DNA from: Blastococcus sp. HT6-4
GTDB lineage: Bacteria; Actinomycetota; Actinomycetes; Mycobacteriales; Geodermatophilaceae
DNA: 64,000 nt
Reading direction: 5' to 3'
Assembly (NCBI RefSeq): GCF_039679125.1
Contig: NZ_CP155551.1
Location: forward strand, 1,550,001-1,614,000
In this document: piece after piece, positions 11,766-19,382 of the stretch
How positions within the stretch are numbered: position 1 is the stretch's first letter
Layout of the letters: each line of letters opens with the position of its first letter
Notes under the pieces: generated by a model
The model's input: only the letters and a program-made list of their open reading frames with translations
Told to the model about the DNA's origin: nothing
Databases searched by the model: none
Program-made: the position numbers and the translations under genes

Positions 11766-11831
11766 GTGATCAGCACGCACCGGTGGCGGCCCGGAAGACC
11801 GGAGGGGCAGCCATGGGTGCGTGCTGATCGC
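11766..11831. repeat. 66-bp imperfect palindrome, copy 2
   Basis: Same length and plan as the element at 10862. Its outer arms pair over a 14-base uninterrupted run (GATCAGCACGCACC with its complement). It lies between the endonuclease IV stop (11843) and the DUF559 gene start (11712), so it can terminate the nfo transcript. Confidence 0.75.
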
Positions 11832-11842
11832 GCGGCCGCTGG

Positions 11843-12754
11843 TCAGGCCGGCGGGGGGTCCCCGATGAGCGAGTTCAGCAGCTTGATGTCGGCGGTGTGG
11901 CCGCCGCACGGATCGCCGTCGCGCAGGCTCGGCGTCTCCACGACCATCGGGACGCCGGCGGTGGTGCGGTGGCGCAGCAGCTCGGCGAACGGGCCGGTGC
12001 CGTACTCGCCGCTGGTGATCGTGCCCGCGCCGATCGTGGTGTGCCGGTCGCGCTTGGAGCCGCACTCGTCGAGCGAGTCGTTGACGTGCACCAGCCCCAG
12101 CCGGCCGGGGCCGACGGTGGCCTCCAGGGCGTCCAGCGTCGCGCTCATCCCGCCCGGCACCGAGACGTCGTGTCCGGCGGCCCAGGCGTGGCAGGTGTCG
12201 AAGCAGACGCCGAGCAGCGGGTGGTCGTCCAGGGCGGCGAAGTACGGGCCGAGCTCCTGCACGGTGGCCGCCAGCGCCTTGCCGCCACCCGCGGTGGGCT
12301 CGATCAGCAGCCGGGGGCCGTCCGCGGGCGCCGCCTCCAGCACCGGGAGCAGCCGTTCGCGCAGCTGGCGGAGGGCGTCGTCGTAGCGGTCCTCGCCGAC
12401 GGAGGAGCCGGCGTGCACGACGACGCCCTGGCAGCCCAGCTGCGCGCCGCGCCGCAGGTTGTGCTCGATCGAGGCGATCGACTGCTCGACGGTGGCCTCG
12501 GTCGGCGAGCCCGGGTTGACGAGGAACGGCGTGTGGATGAACGAGGGCACGCCCCGCTCGGCGCAGCCGGCGGTGAACAGCGCGTCCTGCGCCGGGTCGC
12601 CGTCGGTCAGCTTCCAGCCGCGGGGGTTGCCGACGAAGACCTGGACGGCACGCGCGGCGACGGCGTCGGTGTAGGCGAGCCCGCCCTTGGCCAGGCCGCC
12701 CTTGATCTGGATGTGCGCGCCGACGGGCGGCACACCGGGGGAGGTGTTCGACAC
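11843..12754 (-). CDS. nfo: deoxyribonuclease IV (AP endonuclease, xylose-isomerase-like TIM barrel)
   Basis: 303 residues from a GTG at 12754; an internal GTG at 12733 is an alternative. Base-excision repair enzyme cutting 5' of abasic sites, using three zinc ions. Metal-ligand motifs are in order: VGAHIQIKGGL, VVVHAGSSVG, LLIEPTAGG, GVCFDTCHAWAAGHD, HVNDSLDECGSKRDRH and MVVETPS. The protein is longer than the usual 280 residues because of a short N-terminal tail. It starts 13 bp after the PASTA kinase stop, on the same strand, so the two may share a transcript. Confidence 0.93.
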   Translation of the reverse strand: MSNTSPGVPPVGAHIQIKGGLAKGGLAYTDAVAARAVQVFVGNPRGWKLTDGDPAQDALFTAGCAERGVPSFIHTPFLVNPGSPTEATVEQSIASIEHNLRRGAQLGCQGVVVHAGSSVGEDRYDDALRQLRERLLPVLEAAPADGPRLLIEPTAGGGKALAATVQELGPYFAALDDHPLLGVCFDTCHAWAAGHDVSVPGGMSATLDALEATVGPGRLGLVHVNDSLDECGSKRDRHTTIGAGTITSGEYGTGPFAELLRHRTTAGVPMVVETPSLRDGDPCGGHTADIKLLNSLIGDPPPA

Positions 12755-12767
12755 GGGAGAGAAACGC

Positions 12768-14753
12768 CTATCCGAAGCTGAGCAGGATGGTGACCGGGGT
12801 GCCGCGCTCGACCTGTTCGCCCGCGGCCGGGCTCTGCCGCAGCACGCTGTTGCCGAAGAACCGGGTGGCCTCGACCTCCAGCCCGGCGGCCTCCAGGGTG
12901 GCCGTCGCCTCGTCACCGCTCATGCCGACGACGTCGGGCACGGTGACCAGCGGGACGCCGGCCGAGACCTGGATCCGCACGGTGCTGCCGTAGGGGACCG
13001 GCCCGGCCGCCGGCCCGGGGTCGACGGCCATGACCTCACCGGCGTCGACCTGGTCGCTGCGGCCGTCCTCGATCCGCTCGACGGTGAAGCCCAGGCCCTG
13101 CAGGTTGGCCGTGGCCTGCTCGGGCGTCTGCCCGGTGACGTCCGGGACCGCCACGGGCGCCCGGCCCTGGCTGACCACGGCCGTCACGACCTGGTCGCGC
13201 TTGAGCTCGATGCCGGCGGCCGGCTCGAAACGGATGACCATGCCCGGGGGGACGTCGTCGTCGTAGTCCTGGCCGCGGGTCACCTGCACCGGGAGGTCGC
13301 GCTGGATCGCGGCCTCGACCTCGTCGATGGGCAGGCCCACGAGGTCGGGCGGGACGATGTAGCGCTCGGGCCCCTTGGAGACGACGACGCGCACGTCGGT
13401 CCCGCGGATGACCTCCCCCTCGGCGGGGTCGGCGGAGATGACCACGCCGTCGGGAACGGTCTCGCTCCACTCGGAGACCACCGGGTCGGGGTCGAGGCCG
13501 GCGCCCTGCAGGAGGTCGATCGCGGCCGCCTCCTCCTTGCCCGCCAGTTCCGGCACGTCGGTCCAGCGGCCCACGCCGACCCACCAGCCGACCGCGCCGA
13601 TGGTGATGGTCATGAGCAGCACGACCGCCACGGCGAGCCGGCCGCGACGCCGCCGGATGTGGTCCGGCACGCCGGGGCGGGGGCGCGCCGGTCCGGGACG
13701 GCGGCCGTGCACGTCGGTGGTGGGGCCGGCCCCCATGCCCGGGAGCGTGCTCGTCCCCCTCGGGCGGGACGCCCGGGCGCCGAGCACCTCGGTGCCCGGG
13801 TTGCTCGGGTGACCGGGCCGGGGCCGGGTCGGCCGGTTGGTGGGCCGCAGCGTCGCCGGGCCGGCCGTCGTCTGCCCGGTGGGTACCGGGACGGGCTCGA
13901 GGCCGAGGTCCTTGCGCACGTCGGAGAGCTCGGCGAGGAACGCCCCGGCGTCCAGCGGCCGGCCGGCGGCATCGCGCCGCGTGGTTCGGGCGACCAGGTC
14001 GTCGACCTGCCACGGCAGGCCGGGGACGTCCTTCGACGGGGCGGGGACGTCGTGATGGACGTGCTGGTACGCGACCGCGAGCGGCGTGTCGCCACCGTAG
14101 GGCGGGTGCCCGGTGAGCATCTCGAAGAGCACGATCCCGGCGGCGTAGATGTCGCTGCGGGCGTCGGCGCGGCCGCGCTCGAGCTGCTCCGGTGACAGGT
14201 AGGCCACCGTGCCGATCAGGACGCCACCGGTCTGGCTGGTCTGCCCGGTGCCGACAACGGCGCGGGCCAGGCCGAAGTCGGCGACCTTGACCACGCCGTC
14301 GACGCCGATGAGCACGTTCTCGGGCTTGATGTCGCGGTGCACGATGCCGGCGCGGTGCGCGGCGGTGAGCCCGGCCAGCATCGGCTCGAGCACCGCGAAC
14401 GCCTCGGCGACGGTGAGCCGGCCCCGGGCGCTGAGCAGGTCGCGGAGGGTGCGGCCGCGGACCAGCTCCATGACGAGGAACACCAGGCCCTGGTCGCTGC
14501 CCTGGTCGCTGACGCCGACGACGTTGGGGTGGCTGAGCATCGCCGCCGCGCGCGCCTCGCGGGTGAACCGGTCGACGAACGTGGGGTCGTGGGCCAGGTG
14601 CTCGGCCATGACCTTGACCGCGACGGTGCGGTGCAGCCGGAGATCGGTGGCGGCGTAGACGGTGGACATCCCGCCGCGTGCCAGCCGTTCCTCGAGGCGA
14701 TAGCGCCCCTCGAGAACGAGGCCGACCACGGGGTCGGTCACGGCGGTGTCCAC
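12768..14753 (-). CDS. PASTA-domain serine/threonine protein kinase at the pknL position
   Basis: 661 residues. Kinase domain (about 16-275) has LARGGMSTVYAA, the AVKVM lysine, HRDIKPENVL, ADFGLAR and an activation loop rich in Thr/Ser (TGQTSQTGG). A proline/arginine linker follows, then one transmembrane helix (LAVAVVLLMTITIGAVGWW, about 377-397) and four extracellular PASTA repeats of about 65 residues. PASTA repeats bind muropeptides or lipid II, so the kinase probably links wall status to division and growth. By position (next to the Rv2175c-type protein, near dcw) it matches M. tuberculosis pknL, but PknL lacks PASTA domains, so the sensor part resembles PknB. Confidence 0.95.
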   Translation of the reverse strand: MDTAVTDPVVGLVLEGRYRLEERLARGGMSTVYAATDLRLHRTVAVKVMAEHLAHDPTFVDRFTREARAAAMLSHPNVVGVSDQGSDQGLVFLVMELVRGRTLRDLLSARGRLTVAEAFAVLEPMLAGLTAAHRAGIVHRDIKPENVLIGVDGVVKVADFGLARAVVGTGQTSQTGGVLIGTVAYLSPEQLERGRADARSDIYAAGIVLFEMLTGHPPYGGDTPLAVAYQHVHHDVPAPSKDVPGLPWQVDDLVARTTRRDAAGRPLDAGAFLAELSDVRKDLGLEPVPVPTGQTTAGPATLRPTNRPTRPRPGHPSNPGTEVLGARASRPRGTSTLPGMGAGPTTDVHGRRPGPARPRPGVPDHIRRRRGRLAVAVVLLMTITIGAVGWWVGVGRWTDVPELAGKEEAAAIDLLQGAGLDPDPVVSEWSETVPDGVVISADPAEGEVIRGTDVRVVVSKGPERYIVPPDLVGLPIDEVEAAIQRDLPVQVTRGQDYDDDVPPGMVIRFEPAAGIELKRDQVVTAVVSQGRAPVAVPDVTGQTPEQATANLQGLGFTVERIEDGRSDQVDAGEVMAVDPGPAAGPVPYGSTVRIQVSAGVPLVTVPDVVGMSGDEATATLEAAGLEVEATRFFGNSVLRQSPAAGEQVERGTPVTILLSFG

Positions 14754-14835
14754 CCCGCCGAGTGTAGGAGCGGGATCGGCCGCGGTGGCCCAACCACGCG
14801 GTGGAGGAGGCGGCTGGTACGGCTGGTACGCGTGG

Positions 14836-15987
14836 TCAGGTGCGCCGGATCACGCCGGCCGGCGTCACGGTGTCGCGTGGCAGCGAGCGCACGTCGGGGA
14901 GGCCGCACAGAGCCATGGTGTGCGCCAGCTCCGCGCTCAGCCCGTCGAGCACCCCGGCGACACCCCGGGTTCCCCCGGTCGCGAGCCCCCAGGCGACGGG
15001 CCGCGCGACGAAGACCGCCGTCGCACCCAGGGCCAGCGCGGTGAGCGCGTCGGAGCCCGACCGGATCCCGCCGTCGACGTACACCTCGACGTCGTCGCCG
15101 ACGGCGTCGACCACTTCGGGCAGGGCGTGGGCGCTGCTCACGGCGGGGTCCACCTGGCGGCCGCCGTGCGTCGAGACCCACACCGCGGCGGCGCCGGCCT
15201 GCACGCAGTGCGCGGCGTCGTCCCCCCGCAGGACGCCCTTGACGATCACCGGCAGGCCCGAGACCTGGCCGAAGCGGGCGATGTCGTCGAAGGTCCAGGT
15301 GGCGGTCACCAGGTCCGTGAACGTGGGCCGGAGGTGCTCCGGCGGGTGGTTGGCCATCCGCAGCCCCTCGGGGAGGGCGAAGCCGTGCCGCATGTCCCGG
15401 CGCCGGCGGCCCAGCAGCGGCAGGTCGACGGTGAGCACCAGGGCCCGGTAGCCCGCGTCGCCGGCGCGGCGGGCGAGGTCGTCGGTGTGGGCGTCGGAGA
15501 CCGACCGGTAGAGCTGGAACCACTGCGGGCTGTCCGGCGCGGCGGCCGACACCTCCTCCAGGGTCTGCGTCGCGCTGGTCGAGACGGTCATCAGCGCGCC
15601 GGTGGCCGCCGCGGCGCGCGCCGTGGCCAGCTCCCCGTCGGGGTGGGCCATGCCCTGGTAGGCCCACGGGGCGACGCCGATCGGCGTCCGCACCGGGGTG
15701 CCGAGCAGCTCGGTGCCCAGCCGCACCGTCGTGACGCCGCGCAGCACCCGGGGGCGCAGCCGCCACGAGCGCCAGGCGGCCGTGGCCTCGCTCGTCGTCG
15801 TCTCGGTTTCGGCGCCGCCGGCGTAGTAGTCGTAGACGGGTGGCGCCAGCACCTCGCGCGCCCGGGCCTCGAGCACCTCGAGATCCAGGTACGGGGGCTC
15901 GGGTCGCGGGTCCTCGGGGATCTCCTGGCCGACGAGCTGCTCGCGCGCGCCCGGCACCGGGGTGTCGGCTGGTCCGATGGTCGCCAT
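14836..15987 (-). CDS. FMN-dependent alpha-hydroxy-acid oxidizing enzyme (lactate oxidase/monooxygenase family)
   Basis: 383 residues. The (beta/alpha)8 FMN family motifs are present: VYDYYAGGAETE at the N-terminus, PIGVAPWAYQGMAHPDGE, WFQLYRSVSD, LVLTVDLPLLGRR, PVIVKGVLRGDDA with the flavin-contacting Lys, WVSTHGGRQVDPA containing the catalytic His and Arg, and VYVDGGIRSGSDALTALALGA. It oxidises an L-2-hydroxy acid to the 2-oxo acid; the exact acid is not readable. In the motif usually written SNHGGRQ the Asn is Thr. Its ATG lies 13 bp from the divergent start at 16001, with a TAGAGT box eight bases ahead and no ribosome site. Confidence 0.9.
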   Translation of the reverse strand: MATIGPADTPVPGAREQLVGQEIPEDPRPEPPYLDLEVLEARAREVLAPPVYDYYAGGAETETTTSEATAAWRSWRLRPRVLRGVTTVRLGTELLGTPVRTPIGVAPWAYQGMAHPDGELATARAAAATGALMTVSTSATQTLEEVSAAAPDSPQWFQLYRSVSDAHTDDLARRAGDAGYRALVLTVDLPLLGRRRRDMRHGFALPEGLRMANHPPEHLRPTFTDLVTATWTFDDIARFGQVSGLPVIVKGVLRGDDAAHCVQAGAAAVWVSTHGGRQVDPAVSSAHALPEVVDAVGDDVEVYVDGGIRSGSDALTALALGATAVFVARPVAWGLATGGTRGVAGVLDGLSAELAHTMALCGLPDVRSLPRDTVTPAGVIRRT

Positions 15988-16001
15988 AGGCTCGCACTCT
16001 A
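15987..16001. promoter_or_regulatory. back-to-back leaderless promoters of two divergent genes
   Basis: Plus strand: TAGGCT at 15987-15992, eight bases, then ATG at 16001. Minus strand: TAGAGT (plus-strand ACTCTA, 15996-16001), eight bases, then ATG at 15987. The two -10 hexamers are three bases apart and each shares one base with the other gene's start codon. Two polymerases cannot occupy the site at once. Confidence 0.6.
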
Positions 16002-16324
16002 TGGACACGCTCACGCCCGCGGAGGTCGCCCAGCTCCTGGGCACCTCGCCGAACCGGGTCCGGCAGCTGCTGCGCGACCGGAAGCTGATGGCCGTGCCCG
16101 GCAGCGGCAACGGCAGGATCCCCGCCGCCTTCGTGCAGGACGGCGTGATCCTCAAGCACCTGCCGGGGCTGCTGACCGTGCTCCAGGACGGCGGGTTCAC
16201 CGACGAGGAGGCCTTCGACTGGCTGTTCCGGGAGGACGAGTCGCTTCCCGGCACCCCGGTGCAGGCGCTGCGCGACAACCGGCACACCGAGGTCACCCGC
16301 CGGGCGCAGGCCCTGGCGCTCTGA
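16001..16324 (+). CDS. Rv2175c-family DNA-binding protein (kinase-partner winged HTH)
   Basis: 107 residues. N-terminal MerR/excisionase-like helix-turn-helix (LTPAEVAQLLGTSPNRVRQLLRDRKL, about 4-29), then the family-specific VLQDGGFTDEEAFDWLF segment and a C-terminal TRRAQALAL helix. In M. tuberculosis Rv2175c is phosphorylated by PknL, encoded divergently beside it, which lowers DNA binding. Here the kinase gene is one gene away, with the FMN enzyme between them, so the kinase-substrate pairing is probably kept. Leaderless start inferred from the TAGGCT box eight bases upstream. Confidence 0.85.
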   Translation: MDTLTPAEVAQLLGTSPNRVRQLLRDRKLMAVPGSGNGRIPAAFVQDGVILKHLPGLLTVLQDGGFTDEEAFDWLFREDESLPGTPVQALRDNRHTEVTRRAQALAL

Positions 16325-16367
16325 GCCCGGTGCATCCGGACGACCGGGCCGGGCGGAAGCTGCTGAC

Positions 16368-16733
16368 GTGGAGCAGCTGACCTACCTGGGCCTGCTGGCC
16401 GGCTGCCTGGTGGTGACCGCGCCCCTGGAGCTGGTGCTCGGCGTCCGCGTGTACGCGCGCTGGCGGCGGTTCCTGCTCGCCGTCGTCCCCGAGTTCGTCG
16501 TCTTCGTCGTCTGGGTGCTCTACGCGATCGCGCAGGGGCACTGGGACTACAGCGACGTGCGCACCCTCGGCGTCCGGCTGCCCGGCGGCATCCCGCTCGA
16601 GGAGGTGCTCTTCTTCCTGGTCGTCCCGCTGTGCTCGGTGCTCGCGCTGGAGGCGGTGCGGAAGGTGACGGGGTGGGACGCCGGCTACCCCGCCGAGGAG
16701 GCCCTCCCGGCGGGGGAGCGGGCCGGACGATGA
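16368..16733 (+). CDS. crtYc: lycopene cyclase subunit, CrtYc type
   Basis: 121 residues with three hydrophobic helices, the size of the half-domain heterodimeric actinobacterial cyclases. Diagnostic PLE and GIPLEEVLFFLVVPLCS motifs are present (about 20 and 73-90). With CrtYd it forms beta- or epsilon-type rings on lycopene. It starts at a GTG 43 bp after the Rv2175c-type gene and overlaps crtYd as ATGA. Confidence 0.88.
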   Translation: MEQLTYLGLLAGCLVVTAPLELVLGVRVYARWRRFLLAVVPEFVVFVVWVLYAIAQGHWDYSDVRTLGVRLPGGIPLEEVLFFLVVPLCSVLALEAVRKVTGWDAGYPAEEALPAGERAGR

Positions 16734-17077
16734 GCTACTCCGCCCTCGCCGTGCTCGCGGTCGTCGCCGTCCTGGTGGTCGACCTGGCGGTGCTGCGCAC
16801 GCGGATGGTCACCCGGAAGGTCTTCTGGACCGCCTACGCGATCATCGTGACGTTCCAGCTGCTGATGAACGGGGTGCTCACCGGCCTGGACGTGGTCACC
16901 TACGACCCGGACACGATCTGGGGGCCGCGGATCGCCTACGCCCCGGTGGAGGACCTGCTCTTCGGGTTCGCGATGGTCACCCTCACCCTGGCCACCTGGG
17001 CGGCGGTCAACCGGCGGGCGAACACCGCGAGGCGGCGCGGCCTGGACACCGACACCCGCCCGTCGAGCACCCGGTAG
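16730..17077 (+). CDS. crtYd: lycopene cyclase subunit, CrtYd type
   Basis: 115 residues, three hydrophobic helices, with the family motif RIAYAPVEDLLFGFAMVTLT (about 65-85) matching the GIPLEE region of CrtYc. Translation is coupled to crtYc through ATGA. Its last 142 bp lie over the 3' end of crtB on the other strand, including the conserved PVEDLLFGF codons. The C-terminal tail (RRGLDTDTRPSSTR) is not conserved in the family. Confidence 0.87.
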   Translation: MSYSALAVLAVVAVLVVDLAVLRTRMVTRKVFWTAYAIIVTFQLLMNGVLTGLDVVTYDPDTIWGPRIAYAPVEDLLFGFAMVTLTLATWAAVNRRANTARRRGLDTDTRPSSTR

Positions 17078-17889
17078 TCCGCACGCTCGATCTCGGTGAG
17101 GATGCCGCCGTACAGGTCGGTCGCCGCCCGGACGCAGTCCCGTGAATCGGGGGCGAGCAGCGGCGTGCCGGGGGCGGCGTCGTCGTACCGGCGGCGGACG
17201 ATCGCCACCATCTCCCGCATCAGGTCCGCGAACCGGGCGTCGTGCCGCTTCTCCATCAGCTGCTCGCGGGTCACGCCGTGGGCGGCCATCAGGTCCGCGG
17301 GCAGGTAGACCCGCCCCCGGTCGGCGTCCTCGGCGACGTCGCGCAGGAAGTTGGTCAGCTGGAACGCCTCGCCGAGGGCGATCGCGTGCGGCGCCGCCTC
17401 CTCGCGGGCCACACCCGGTGCGGTGCCCAGCACGGGCAGCACCTGCAGCCCGATCACCGACGCCGAGCCCCACATGTACCGGTCGAGGGCGGCCATGTCG
17501 GGGTAGGCGTCGACGTCGAGGTCGCTGGTCATCGCCGCGAGGAAGTCGACCAGGTGCTCGACGGGGATCGCGTGGCGCCGGTAGGTGTGCACCAGGGCGA
17601 GGCGCACGGGGTCGTCGGACCAGCCGGCCTCCAGCTCGGCCAGGACCGCGCGCGACCAGTCGGCCAGGTCGCCGGCGGGATCGGGCCCGGGCAGGTCGAC
17701 CAGGTCGTCGGCGGTCCGCGCCCCGGCGTAGAGGGCGTGGATCGCCGGACGGCGGTCGGGGGTGAGCAGCCGGGTGGCGAGGTGGTAGCTCTTGCCGTGC
17801 CGCGCGGCGATCTGCGCGCAGTGCCGGTAGGCGGCGTCCAGCCGCGCCTGGCGCTCGGCCTGCGTGTCGGGTGGTCGCAGTGCCGTCAT
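16936..17889 (-). CDS. crtB: phytoene synthase
   Basis: 317 residues. It condenses two geranylgeranyl diphosphates to phytoene. Squalene/phytoene synthase motifs: YHLATRLLTPDRRPAIHALY, first Asp-rich ARTADDLVD, and second Asp-rich LTNFLRDVAEDADRGRVYLP. The family's conserved end (ADYRVLDGRVSVSRPRRLAVFARR) lies inside the overlap with crtYd; the final 20 or so residues are unconserved read-through antisense to crtYd. Start ATG overlaps the crtI stop as ATGA, so crtE-crtI-crtB is one coupled operon. Confidence 0.95.
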   Translation of the reverse strand: MTALRPPDTQAERQARLDAAYRHCAQIAARHGKSYHLATRLLTPDRRPAIHALYAGARTADDLVDLPGPDPAGDLADWSRAVLAELEAGWSDDPVRLALVHTYRRHAIPVEHLVDFLAAMTSDLDVDAYPDMAALDRYMWGSASVIGLQVLPVLGTAPGVAREEAAPHAIALGEAFQLTNFLRDVAEDADRGRVYLPADLMAAHGVTREQLMEKRHDARFADLMREMVAIVRRRYDDAAPGTPLLAPDSRDCVRAATDLYGGILTEIERADYRVLDGRVSVSRPRRLAVFARRLTAAQVARVRVTIANPKSRSSTGA

Positions 17890-19382
17890 GAGGGCTGCAC
17901 CCCCGTGATCCGCTCCGCCGCCAGCCGGCCGCTCATGAGCACCATCGGCACGCCCACGCCCGGCTGCACCGACGAGCCGGCCAGCACCACGTTCTCGGGC
18001 CCGCGCCGGGAGAGCGTCGGGGGGCGGAACGGGCCGGTCTGCCCGAAGGTGTGCGCCAGCGCGAACGGGGTGCCGGCGGCCATGCCCTGCGCGGCCCAGG
18101 TCAGCGGCGTGTCCATGTGCTCGACCTCGATCGCCTCGGTGACCCCGGTGTACCCGCGCGCCTCGAGGGTGCCCAGCAGCTCGTCCCGGTAGCGGGGGCC
18201 GAGCGTCGCCCAGTCCAGCTGCGGGTTCCCGCCGCTGCGGCGGTCGAGGTTCGGCGTGGGGGCGACCACGCTCAGCACCTGCCCGCCCTCGGGGGCCAGG
18301 CTCCGGTCGGTGCGCGAGGGCATGCTGATCAGCAGGCTCGGATCGCTCATCGGCCGGCCGTCGCGGGTGAGCTCGTCGAAGACCTGCCGCCACGCCGCGC
18401 CGAAGCTGATCGTGTGGTGGGACCGGCCGGGCAGCTCGGTGCGCACGCCCAGGTGCAGCGCGACGCACGACGGGGAGTAGACGGGCCGGCGCGGCCCGCG
18501 CAGCCCGGGCACCAGGGTGTGCGGGGCGTCGGTGGTGACGACGACGGCGTCGGCGGGCAGCCGGTCGCCGTCGGCCAGGCGGACCGCGCCCACCCGGCCG
18601 CCGGCGGTCTCCAGCTCCGCCACCGGCGCGCCGTACCGGAACACGACCCCGGCGTCGGCCGCAGCGGCGGCGAGGGCACGCGGCACCGCGGCGATGCCGC
18701 CCTCCGGGTGCCAGACGCCGGCGCCGATGTCGAGCTGCGCTATGACCGCGTAGGCGGCGATGGCGCGGAAGGGGGAGACCCCGGCGTAGAGGGCCTGAAA
18801 GCTGAACAGCCGGCGCAGCCGGTCGTCGGTGAAGGCGCGCTCGACGTGGCCGGACAGCCGCCGGAAGCCGCCGCGCCGGGCGAGCGTCAGCAGCTGGGGG
18901 CCCAGCAGGTCCAGCGGGGAGTCGAGGTTGCGGTCGATGAAGGTGTCCAGCTGCAGTCGGTACAGCTCGGCGAGATCGGCGAGGTAGCGGCGCAGGGCGT
19001 CGGCCTCGGCCGGCCCGCACAGGGCGGCGACCTCGGCGGCGAACGCGTCGGGGTCGGCGTGCACGTCGAGGTGGGTGCCGTCGGCGAACTGGGCCCGGTA
19101 GCTGGTCTCGAGGGGGTGCAGGGTCAGCCGGTCCTCGAGCTTCTCCCCGACGGCGGCCAGGGTGTCGGCCACGACCTGCGGTGCGGTGAAGACCGACGGG
19201 CCGGTGTCGAGGGCGTACCCGGCGTGCTCGATGCGCCCGGCCCGGCCGCCGGGCCCGGCGCCGCGGTCGACGACCGTGACCTCGCGGCCGGCGCCGCGCA
19301 GGCGCAGGGCGGCGGCCAGGCCGGCCAGCCCGGCACCGACGACGACGACCCGGTCGGTACGGCCGGGGACGCTGCGGGCCAT
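17886..19382 (-). CDS. crtI: phytoene desaturase, CrtI family
   Basis: 498 residues. N-terminal FAD-binding dinucleotide fold VVVVGAGLAGLAAALRLRGAG followed by VVDRGAGPGGRAGRIEHAGY; DTGPSVFTAPQV; and the C-terminal VVLAGSSVQPGVGVPMVLMSGRLAAERI signature of CrtI-type desaturases. It introduces double bases of conjugation into phytoene, usually giving lycopene. Coupled to crtE by TGATG and to crtB by ATGA. Three genes in this order are typical of actinobacterial carotenoid loci. Confidence 0.94.
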   Translation of the reverse strand: MARSVPGRTDRVVVVGAGLAGLAAALRLRGAGREVTVVDRGAGPGGRAGRIEHAGYALDTGPSVFTAPQVVADTLAAVGEKLEDRLTLHPLETSYRAQFADGTHLDVHADPDAFAAEVAALCGPAEADALRRYLADLAELYRLQLDTFIDRNLDSPLDLLGPQLLTLARRGGFRRLSGHVERAFTDDRLRRLFSFQALYAGVSPFRAIAAYAVIAQLDIGAGVWHPEGGIAAVPRALAAAAADAGVVFRYGAPVAELETAGGRVGAVRLADGDRLPADAVVVTTDAPHTLVPGLRGPRRPVYSPSCVALHLGVRTELPGRSHHTISFGAAWRQVFDELTRDGRPMSDPSLLISMPSRTDRSLAPEGGQVLSVVAPTPNLDRRSGGNPQLDWATLGPRYRDELLGTLEARGYTGVTEAIEVEHMDTPLTWAAQGMAAGTPFALAHTFGQTGPFRPPTLSRRGPENVVLAGSSVQPGVGVPMVLMSGRLAAERITGVQPS

